DNA of 64,000 nt from Pegea sp. RAD2-039 (lineage: Eukaryota; Chordata; Thaliacea; Salpida; Salpidae): assembly GCA_034620365.1 (NCBI GenBank), contig JAQGEQ010000071.1, positions 186,001 through 250,000 of the forward strand, read 5' to 3'. Of the stretch, positions 54,901 through 64,000 are shown one piece after another. The notes below the pieces were generated by a model. The model was not told the origin of the DNA. It saw nothing but the letters and a program-made list of their open reading frames with translations, and searched no databases. Positions within the stretch are counted from its first letter, which is position 1. The number at the start of each line of letters is the position of its first letter. The position numbers and the translations under genes were made by a program.

Positions 54901-55455
54901 TGATATGTTTTTAGACCAAGTTTCTCTTTTTTATGAATTTTATATTAAACTCTTTTAATTATAGATAAACTTTAAAGTAAACATTAAGTTGTATTTATAA
55001 CTTAGTCTTGTAAATACTACCAGTTTTAAGGAAAGTAATAAAAGTTTTATAAAGATTAAAAATACCTTTTTAGTAACTTTCTACTAATCTTTATTTTAAA
55101 TCAATACCTTATTTTGAATCGTGACAAAAATATGAAACAAATCAATAAGCAAAGTTGACAACCTTAAATCATATGCACCAGGACCTGGTGCTGACATAAG
55201 TGAACTATTGGCATCAAAGATTGATTCCCTTTCTGCCATAGATTGAAAGGGAGCGTAGGAATCAATTTTGATCCACCTGTGGCTGTAAACAAATAGATTT
55301 TTAGTTAATTAGATTAGTGGAATTTTATCAATACTATTTTAATAGAAAATTAACAACATTTTGTACCTAGGAAGTGGAACATTGTATGTAGTTGGTCCAA
55401 CATTTGGTAACACACTACCAAGATTATTAAATGTTCTTTCGGCACGATCATACAT
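51914..55455 (-). CDS. STPG2: STPG2, sperm-tail PG-rich repeat protein 2
   Basis: Predicted structural protein of the sperm tail or other cilia. PG-rich (SHIPPO) repeat proteins associate with axonemal microtubules. Thirteen coding exons in transcript order: 55455-55367, 55282-55163, 54677-54491, 54154-54044, 53644-53601, 53533-53333, 53274-53122, 53071-52920, 52861-52698, 52650-52564, 52514-52337, 52215-52139, 52081-51914. All are GT-AG and in phase, giving 576 residues (human STPG2 is 459). The N terminus MYDRAERTF matches the MYDRA start of the family. About 13 repeats are visible, among them VGPTTYNV, APGPGAYDL, IPGPGEYNI, IPSPGQAYGY, IPGPGQYDP, FPGPGRYDI, PPPGTYND, TPGPGQYNV, LPGPSHYQ, PPPGSYEV, NPGPGTYDY and VPGPADYH. 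Between repeats come family-specific stretches such as KYKGVHFSH and, near the end, LKGTFNATLNNPLL. Two introns cut the PGPG motif itself. One is just 58 nt (52862-52919). Confidence 0.93.
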
Positions 55456-56640
55456 TTTTAGTCAAGAATTATAGATTATTTTCTAAATGAAAACTTCAAA
55501 TCATATTTTACACAAACTCTTTGCTACCTTAACAAAATTGTTAAGGCTAAATAACTTTATCTACAAACAAAATGCTTTAAATTGATAGCAAAAATAGTTT
55601 AATGAATTGCTTCATAGGATAAGTTTTGTATCAAAATAAACTCTTTAATAACTTATAAATGTTATACAAAGGCAGACCATCAAAAGTAAGTTAATGGCAA
55701 GAAAACATTTTTTATAGTTTATATATTATAGCTTAGTATAATAACTAAATTACATACCAAGATTTTTGATTTAAAAGAATTAAAAAATACATTTTATCAT
55801 TATTTTCTAATTGTGATTTGTAAAACTTTAAAAATTAACATTAAAAATAAATAATTAAAAATTAATTGAAAAACTTAACTAAGTTTTTATGGGCTTTATT
55901 TTGTTGGTTGAGATATGTAAAATAAATGAATAACTAGTAAACTTCTTAAAATATTTTTAAATCCAATATAATGAATTTAGAATTATTATACTAACGTATA
56001 AATGTAAAATCTTACAAAACCAGTAAAAACAAACGTTTATTTAGTGCAAAACCATGAGCGGCTAATCTTCCTTCGCAGACTAAATAAAGCTTACATTTGT
56101 ATCTATGGAAACCCTGGTATCCCGTCTTAGCAAAAAATATTTCTAGTACAATATAGTCTGAATGGCTAATGTTACTTAAATGCACATAAAAACAAAAATG
56201 CACATTTATATATCATATTTACAATTTCAATTTTGCCATTTAAAGTTGAAATATATTTGTGATTAAAATACTATTTTCTACGGCTGATGACTTCTAATGA
56301 GCAGTTACTTAAAAGCAAGTATTTGAATAGTAAATAAATTTTATTATACCTCATTTTAGTACAAATTCTAGCAAAAGTCAAATTTATTTATTTATTCATC
56401 TTGTTTAAATAATGGCTGCAGATGACAAATTATACGGCTCTTATAGCGAAAAAAAAACATTATGATTACAGAAAGATAGTGAAATTTCTTAAGTATCATA
56501 GTTAAACATAATTAATGTAAAAAAAGCAATGCTGAAGAGACATAATTAAATATAATTTACTAGTTAAAAGTAAAAAATAATTTGAGAAAATGAAGAAACT
56601 GATAACATTGTACATCGATTTTTTTTATTAAATTACTTAA
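55456..56640. other. Upstream region of STPG2
   Basis: AT-rich DNA with no gene. An acceptor-like TTTCATTTAG on the - strand (AG at 55484-55483) lies 27 nt before the STPG2 ATG and could end a 5'-UTR intron or be a trans-splice site. The STPG2 promoter is expected here or further upstream. Confidence 0.45.
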
Positions 56641-56960
56641 ATCATTTTTTTTAATGCATTTTTAAAAGAAGTGATCAATTTTGACGAAGTGGTGTACTCG
56701 GAAAGCAGGTTCCAAATTGTGGTTACCTTATTGAACAAGCTATTAGTCCACATGGTGTTATTTAAGTTGTTAAGTGGCTTAATTTTTATCAGCAAACGGT
56801 TGAGAGTTGCGCCCTGAAAGATTGTAATCTCTACAGAGACCTAAAAAGTTAAGATAAGAGAAACTTTAAAGAATTTTGATAGTAGTACGAAGAAGAAGAA
56901 AAAGGAGATTTAATATTAGGCTTAAAGAGATGGTCTGTATGTGAAGAGAAGGGTATATCA
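56641..56960 (-). mobile_element. LINE ORF2 C-terminal fragment
   Basis: On the - strand the sequence reads FLGLCRDYNLSGRNSQPF and then, after a frame shift, TLNRLLIKIKPLNN, TNSLFNKVTTIWNLLSEY and SKLITSFKNA. This is the usual tail of CR1/L2/jockey-type ORF2 proteins (NLRG, then FF..R....WN.LP, then FK..L). Only the 3' part is readable. A weakly similar stretch may reach to about 57400, but it could not be read in one frame. It is a second, older or different copy from the one at 44.5-46.9 kb. Confidence 0.65.
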
Positions 56961-59225
56961 CATTCAAAGAAGGCTTTCCTAGTAAATGATCTTTGAAAGA
57001 GTTCAACTTCCATAATAGCGTTTTTCAAAAAGTAAACTTAATAGTGAGTAGTAGAACTCTAACTTAGAACAGATGTATGAGATAAAAAGTTTTAACAGTG
57101 TCCAAATACTTTTGGTCTTAACATGTTTCAGAATTTAGTATGAAATAGATGAACTAGTTCTAAACAAATAATTTAAATACATTTTAAGTTATGGGAGATG
57201 AAAATACTAAGGTATCTATTAGAAAACGGTTATTGCTTCTGAGACAGAAATTAGATGATATTGTGTCAAATTTGAAGGTTCATTTAAGGAGGAGAGGAAA
57301 GATTTGTCGATACCTAGCTTAAGTTATCTAAATTGAAGTCATAAGTCGGTAGACTCGAAAAAGACTGAAAAGTAAATGATTTAAAGCTATTTTAGCATCG
57401 TCATACACTATAAGTCAAATTTAGAATAAAAAATTTCTTTTGTCATTGTGTATTTGAAATGGCTGCATACTTCACAGTGCATTCACTATACTTCTGATAA
57501 ACATTTTACCACTGATACCACAGGTGGGAGCCAGTGTATTGGCTCATCTATTTAATGAGTTCATGTTGCCAAGAAAATTGACATATTCACGCTAATTAAT
57601 ATTTAGATACTTAAAAGCCTTGTTCAAATCAAATTTAATGTCTAGTTTTAAAACTATTAATTATAAATGTTAATTTTCTTTTTTTAATCAAAATTTTAAC
57701 TCTTATTGGACATTAATGACTAACTCTTATCTAATAAACCATTATTTTAATTTATAATCAAATAGCGCTTATATACTTCATAGATAATACTTGAATATAT
57801 TTATATTATATTGTAGACTTTGGTTATACTAAGTAATTACGATGAGAACAGATTTGATTAATAGAAAGGATAGAAAATTATTAAAAACGTTTTACTTATG
57901 AATGATATCTTAAGTGCATAATTGTTAATATTTCTATTTATAGAACAATTGACAAATTAAATTTCATCAAACTAATTTTTTTAAATATACAACCCACTTA
58001 AAAATTGTTTCCGTTTTAGCTTTTATAGATTATATTTAGAAAAATTCCTGAAACAAGTCAAAAATCATCGAATTAAAAAGATTTAGAGAATTTAATTCAG
58101 TCGCAAAAATACTAAAATATAAACTATTCGTTATTGCATAATTTTTTGACATAGAGATGGATAAAGCTAACTTGCATCACTAGTAACACAAGCTCCATGA
58201 AGAATATGAGGATCAAGGAAAAGTAGATTCAGTATTTGGACATCCTTAAATAACTAAATAAACTAGTCTTGCAGAAAAAAGTATTGTGCTTGGTCGTCAA
58301 AAGTGTTAACAAGATATGTAAGTACAGCAAGTATCAAGTTTTTTTCCTAAAACATAACTTAATATTCGTGGCTCTAATTACTACCGTCTACCTAGCAGTT
58401 ACTAGTATGATGATTCAACTCTTGTGTACAAAGTCATGATTGAAAAGAATTATCGAAATTTTTAATTTCGTTTTGTGTTTACTTTCTGAAACCAAACTTG
58501 AAATGAATTCAAACTGTGTTTTGAAAGAGCAGAAACAATTTTTTTTATCTTTCTATATTTGTGTATCTAAATTTGAGTTCAAGTAAACACTTTTAGTAAA
58601 TATTAAAACGAAAAGTTTCAACTAGAAAACTGTTCAAGCTTTTTGATTTTCCTTTATTAATCATAGCTTCCTTTCAGTTTTCTGCAATTTTGCAAATTAT
58701 GTGTACAGTATTTATTCTGTTTTATTTAGCTATATAAAGATATTTCAAATGTATTTAGTATTTTTGAAAAATATTTTTACTTACAGTTTTATCTATATCG
58801 TATTAGGCTCACTTTTTTATTCACCTTGCCAATATTGAATAATTGAAACAAATTTGCAAAATGATAATAGCAGAAATTCAAACTTTGACAGCTATGACCT
58901 TATCTACTATTCATTTTAAACTCAACTTATAGTAAAACTATTATGCTCTTAATTAACCATTTTTTCAGCTGTTTTACTCCAATAATAACTTGCAAGAAAT
59001 TGATTTTTAAAATATTTTAATAAATTTCGCCAAAAATCACTGTAAGCTTTGCTGTAAAAAATCGACAGCGTTTACATCGTCCATAATTGTTTAAAAACTA
59101 GTTACTTCACAGAATTGCACGGTAACAGGAAAAAAGATGTATAAAAGGCATAAAAGTCGGTTAAAGTTGTTTGTATTTGTAGATTTGTAAGTTCATCGAC
59201 TAGAATGTTGAAAGTCAGATTCAAG
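56961..59225. other. Intergenic region between STPG2 upstream DNA and the receptor gene
   Basis: Mostly AT-rich DNA. Up to about 57420 it may be further LINE remnant (slightly higher GC). The rest holds the 3' UTR of the receptor on the - strand near 59000-59225. No exon or RNA gene was seen. Confidence 0.5.
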
Positions 59226-62200
59226 TCATACTTTTGGGGTATCTTCTTCTAAGACTTCTTCTAATACTGCTGAGTTATCATCACTTTGTCTTTTCACTAA
59301 ATTTATTTCAGCATCGACAGCTTTATTGACATCACTTGAAAACACATCATCATCCTTATAGGAGCAACTTGGTACTTCTTTTAAGGGACTCAATAACACT
59401 GATGTCTTTGTAAACTTTCGGTACTTTTCAGCGGGTTCTTTAAAATCCTGATGTGTCTTCAAAGTAACATTTTGGTTAGATTCTGTAATTGATGAAGTCT
59501 TGGGACTGTTGCTTTCTTTTTGTTTAAATCCAATTGCCTTATTAAATGACATCCGATCTAGTAAATGTAGATTATAAATTTTAATAAATATGTAATCATG
59601 CAATTTTATTGATTTACAGTTTAAAGTTTTTTTGAGTTTTAGGAAAAAGTTAGAAAATAAAACAAAAGTAATATTAGTTATCTTAAAAATGTTTAAGTTC
59701 TGACTCTGTTGTTACTGTTGATTTCATGAGTTTCTAAAAGAGGCTAATATAAATAAAATATGTAAAAAATATTGAAATAACTTGTTTTTAGTTTTCTTCT
59801 AAAGTCATTCAATAAAACACGAGCATTTGTCGTACCACTATCACTACTACTTTCCATTTCACCAGCTCCAATCTTTTTCATTACAACCTTAATTAAGACA
59901 AAATAATTACTAATCTTGAAAAGCTTTAAACGATTGTCTCATTGAGTGACTATTTTCACAACATTTGAAATTGGAACATACAAGTAGTTCTTTTCGATAT
60001 CTTGCATTACCTCCTACACACACTAGAGGATTAATTAACGGTTGTAAGAATGCTAAAGCAAACGTGACATATGTAACAATTTTGGAAGACTTTTCACCAG
60101 TGGAAGCTTCTTTTAAAACACGAATCTGAAAACAAAACGGTGTTCGACAAAATCAAACAAAATTTAAAGCACTAACTATATATGGAGAGTAGCAAAATAT
60201 GAAAATTAAGCAAATAGCCATCGTTGTCATTGTTGCATTACGTGTCCTTCTACTGGAAGTTTTACGTCGTTTATTCTGCAAAATTATAAAAAGTAGTTGT
60301 TATTAAATAGTAATCTAAGTTACGTTAGTTGATAGTGTTGTAATTTAGTTGATGGTGTTGTAATTTAGTTGATGGTGTTGTATGATGAGTCATTACGGTT
60401 ATGTTGTCAGCAATTACAAAGTAGTCATTTGTAATAAATATTTTCGCTTGAACGTTTTTTCTTTAATACTAAACATGAAAAAGTTTTTCTTTTATAAAAA
60501 TACTACTATATTTAAAAGATAAAAAATGGAAAACAGCTTTCACCTTTTTACCATCTTCTAATAGTATTAATTTGAATTGAAAAGAAAACGTACACGCTAG
60601 CAATAAACACAGTGCAATAACGAATATTGAATGAACAGTAATCACATACACGTAATCCACGATATCATCTGTATTAAAATAAATTGTAGATTGCAAGTTA
60701 TAATGCAGTTAAAATAGTCTTTTTGGAACTTGAGAAAGTCATCTCAACCAATATTTATCAAAATCAAATACCAAAAACCACATGTAACATGGCTTGCAGA
60801 TAATTGTATGATTTCAACGAAAAAATTTAGTTCTAGTGTAAAGGTAGTGAGAATGCAATCTATTAGTAAAAATTGGCGTTGAAATTCTACAGAATTTATT
60901 CATATGCTTATTATTGTTTTTATTTTAACTTAAGTTGCTATTAACCTTGTGATCAACTTGAATAAAAATAGTAGTAATAACATAAACAATAAATGAAAAT
61001 ATTATTTTTGATAAACTAATTTTTAATGTTTTTAAACTTTACCAATCAAATATGACTGTAATTATAAATTTGAATTTGATTTAAGAATTTGAAAAATAAT
61101 TGATAGTTTTACTTGTTAGTAAAATATTTAAACTTTGCTCATAAGTTTCTACGCAGTTTTCATCTGTAGTAATTCTCTATTTTATATCTTATGTTGCAAC
61201 CTAAGGTGCTATATATATACTTTCTATAAAACGTTTTAATAAAATGAAGATAAAGTAATCAAGTAAAGTAATTAGATGCAAAAATTAAAAATTATTCTTA
61301 AATTTTTGTTGAGTTGTTTTTCATTTTACAACATATATTCTATCATCAAAGTTCATTCATAAAAAAATAGAAACTATTTCACCTGTAATAGTATCAATCA
61401 AGCAAACTCTTCTTCCTCTAACCACATGGTATTCCCCAACACCAAAAATTGGTAGTAGCGCAATTACAAAAACAAATAAAATACTAACTTGTAACGCATT
61501 TTTAAGAACCTAGGAAAATTTGATGATTTTAGTTATGTATCAATTCGTGTTAATCCAATATAAAACATATTTAAAAGGTTAATTCTAATCAAACTGGACT
61601 TTTAGACAGGTTTATTTAGAAAGAAACAAATACTCTTAAAACACACCTTCATTCCAACATTACTTCGGTAGATAAAAGGCTTGTACAGTGCAAAAACTCG
61701 ATCAAAAGCCATTAATATTGTGATTAATGGAGATATTAAAAGTAGAAATAGGGCCAAAAAAGCCATAAAGTTGCAAAACACATGGTCACCAATGAATGAA
61801 CAGTCTTCTCTGGTGAAAAGTGGCATGGTTAACATGATAAAGGCCTGCAAAAAATTTTGATTCTTTTTTAAATGATAATTGGGAGAAATAACAAAATTGT
61901 TTTATAGAGAACAAAACGTTAATTAAGGAAGTAGCTACCATCAGCGCCATCATTATTTAGACAAATATTTGAATAAATTTCGAAAAAATAGATTTCTTCA
62001 ATTTTTTAAGGCAAATGTTACGCAAATTTAAGCACTTTTATTTTTAAATCGCCTAAAACAAACTCAAGTAGATATTAAATGTTTCTACTAATTAATGGTA
62101 AAAGTATTACCTATGGATAGGTATTTAATGGTAGCTTTACCAAATAAAGTGCAAATGTTAATAATAATTTTGAAGAATGGTATGAAAACCTTTAAATTCT

Positions 62201-63749
62201 GAAATTGGTAAAAAAATAGTCTAAGAAAACTCTTCTATTAAAATCTGTTCAAATACAAATAGCAGAAGATTTCGTTATGATTGATCCCATAAGTATTTCT
62301 TATTGAGACGTTTAAAGTATGGAGTTGGTAAAAATGAGTAACTTACTGTGTAAGCTACAGCAAAGGTTATTAGTTTCAACGGATGTTGCATTAATTTATT
62401 GTTCATTTATGAGTGGGCTGGTAAGCATTGTTCAATTGCACTTGCTAATTTACGAATAAAAAAATAATTTAATCTTGATTTAAGATAAAAAAATTTTTAA
62501 GTGATGATATAGTAATACACCAAAAGTGTAAAAAAAGTAAAGGATTTTTTCTTGAGACCTTTTGCTTCTATTAAGAAACCTATATGATCAGCCATTTTTA
62601 TATTTGAATTTTTCAACTTTTCTTAGGTATAAAACTTATAGTTCAATAATAATAGTAAATTTTTTTTGGCAATTTTAAGTTGAATTTGATTTTATTTTCT
62701 TGGAACAATTAAAATAGAAAAATAATTCATATTTAAGCTTAATTCTCGTTAAATGCATAAACAAAGTTTATTAAAATAGTTGATTCTATTCTTTTCTGTA
62801 ATTAAACTTTTGGTTATTAACTTTTCAATCGCTTACTATGTAGATATTAAGAAGATATGTTATATTTTATAATATCAATAATAATTTCAACTTAATATAA
62901 AACTTATGACTTGTTTCATTTTTTTATTAATACAAACTAAAAGAAAAACTTTTTTTGATTTATTATTCTTGAATCCTTTTTCTTAGTTTTGTGAACCACT
63001 AACAACTCCAAAGCATTTTTTAATATCTGAAGACTTACTAGAAGCAACTATGTTTTACAATAAAAGTATCATAAAGATAATACTAAATACTTGCACAGTG
63101 ATGAACGGTGGCTTTTGCTATTTAACAAATAATTTAATATTTTGATTAGTTATGAAATCAGCAAACTAAAAATAAATTATTTTAAAAGTTTTTAATGAAA
63201 GTAAATAATTAAATAGTTTATTGATTCAAGAAACTTACTTGACAAATATCACAAATGTTCATAGAACGAATACAAAGGTATACAGGGTTACTTCTGCCTC
63301 GAATATTGACAAGAGGTACACGAAATAAAACTACTGATGCCAGCAAGTTAAGCAAAAGAGTTAGAGCACAACCAATGGCCAGTGCAGTATTGATTATTGA
63401 CCATTCGCATGGCTTGTCATTTGTTGTTGTTACATTATTAGCCTGTTAAAAAATTTCAAATATTTTAAACTTTCAATGAATTTTATTTTTTCGCAGCATT
63501 TGAAAAATATCTAAAATATGAACGAATTTCAAAATGTTTTGCAAAATCATTATTTTCTATAATTTAGACTACACATGGTTTGATAAAAAAATTAGAACAA
63601 ATAATATACATTCTGAACCATTGTCACAAAAGCAAGCTTACTGCTTCATTTGAAAAACTTATAAAATATAAAAAAATACTCACCTCAGTTACCGTGGCAA
63701 ATATTGTAGATGAAAAATTATTATAATATGTGGTCATTACAGATGACAT
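59226..63749 (-). CDS. Class A GPCR, prostanoid-receptor-like orphan
   Basis: Predicted seven-helix plasma-membrane receptor. Coding exons in transcript order: 63749-63684, 63442-63239, 61844-61647, 61509-61383, 60668-60544, 60275-60177, 60125-59982, 59887-59782, 59557-59226. All are GT-AG and in phase, giving 466 residues. The N terminus is short with two sequons (N11-F-S, N25-V-T). TM1 is about 38-63, and TM2 75-100 holds the conserved Asp of NICDIC. Cys114 precedes TM3, which ends in DRV (138-140) instead of DRY. TM4 (about 160-183) ends LLPIFGVGEY, with Cys192 in loop 2. TM5 is about 203-229. TM6 is about 254-276 with FCYSPYI. TM7 is about 290-313 with NPLVC (305-309) instead of NPxxY. 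The tail is about 145 residues, Ser/Thr- and acid-rich. TM3-TM4 resemble prostanoid receptors, but the loop-2 PGTWCF motif and the TM7 arginine are absent, so the ligand is unknown. Family placement is moderate; the GPCR call is firm. Confidence 0.9.
60325..60384. repeat. Three-copy 20-bp tandem repeat in a receptor intron
   Basis: The unit TTAGTTGATGGTGTTGTAAT is present in three adjacent copies (60325-60344, 60345-60364, 60365-60384). The first differs by one base and the third at its last two bases. It lies in the intron between the TM5 and TM6 exons. A short minisatellite, likely variable in copy number, with no evident function. Confidence 0.85.
62347..62406 (-). CDS. Candidate alternative first exon of the receptor (speculative)
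   Basis: On the - strand, an ATG at 62406 opens 20 codons (MNNKLMQHPLKLITFAVAYT) that end at a strong donor GTAAGT in phase 0. The following receptor exon (61844) starts in phase 0, so the two can join. Their junction would form a hydrophobic helix in place of the normal TM2, giving a receptor without TM1. No usable in-frame acceptor lies upstream, so it cannot be an internal cassette exon. It may be chance. Confidence 0.3.
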
Positions 63750-64000
63750 TATTCATAAATATTGCATCAAGGCCTAAACTTTGAAATATACCTTAGTTTC
63801 AGGAGAAATTTTATTCAGAAATGTATCTGTAGAGATAAAGTTACGAAATAAAATGTTTAAAAAGTGGTGGAAATAATTTCTCTTTTCTATCAAAATTACT
63901 AAAATTAACAATAACATGTTTACTGAATAGTTTGATAAAATTTATTTGCAGTCAATATTAAGAAAATTAAGTTACTTTGTACTACAACTAAAACATATCT
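63750..64000 (-). other. 5' flank of the receptor gene
   Basis: AT-rich DNA upstream of the receptor start. Two further ATGs lie within 25 nt before the chosen start on the - strand and open very short reading frames (one of 4 codons, one overlapping the start in another frame). These could lower translation if they are in the mRNA. No promoter element could be identified. Confidence 0.4.

Noticed and set aside
1-64000. CRISPR arrays, prophage, bacterial operons, tRNA or rRNA genes
   Set aside because: None seen; spliced animal genes dominate. tRNA or snRNA genes cannot be fully excluded without a covariance-model search.

Overview
This is a strongly AT-rich stretch of an invertebrate animal nuclear genome. 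The evidence is spliced genes with GT-AG introns from 47 nt to 14.3 kb, a spliced rhodopsin-type receptor, a sperm-tail PG-rich-repeat gene and decayed LINE copies. The exact lineage cannot be read from the sequence. A tunicate, a cnidarian or another AT-rich invertebrate would fit, and the prostanoid-like receptor leans weakly towards a chordate relative. No bacterial, viral or CRISPR feature was seen.

Four multi-exon genes could be rebuilt exon by exon, with splice phase agreeing at every junction except those noted. (1) + strand, 7.1-34.5 kb: a PH-RhoGAP protein of the ARHGAP22/24/25 (FilGAP) family. It has three phase-compatible alternative first coding exons at 7.1, 10.7 and 21.7 kb. The third lies inside the 14.3-kb intron that splits the PH domain, and it carries a myristoylation-plus-cysteine N terminus. 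(2) + strand, 47.7-51.5 kb: GEN1, the XPG-family Holliday-junction resolvase. All visible catalytic acidic residues are present, but the reading frame is broken at a UGA-C and resumes in the +1 frame. (3) - strand, 55.5-51.9 kb: STPG2, 13 coding exons and 576 residues, tail-to-tail with GEN1 414 bp apart. (4) - strand, 63.7-59.2 kb: a class A GPCR of 466 residues, nine coding exons, closest by eye to prostanoid receptors but lacking their ligand-binding signatures.

Between the RhoGAP gene and GEN1 lies about 13 kb with no gene: a 3' UTR-like stretch with a hairpin and a palindromic CRE, about 8.5 kb of featureless AT-rich DNA, and a decayed CR1/L2/jockey-type LINE on the - strand (44.5-46.9 kb) ending in a perfect 3' hairpin. 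A second LINE C-terminal scrap lies at 56.6-57.0 kb, upstream of STPG2.

The genes have no shared pathway. They cover Rho-GTPase control of actin, DNA recombination, sperm or ciliary microtubules, and signalling. The most interesting points are the alternative lipid-anchored RhoGAP N terminus, the GEN1 +1 frame break, and the receptor that looks prostanoid-like but has lost the key residues.
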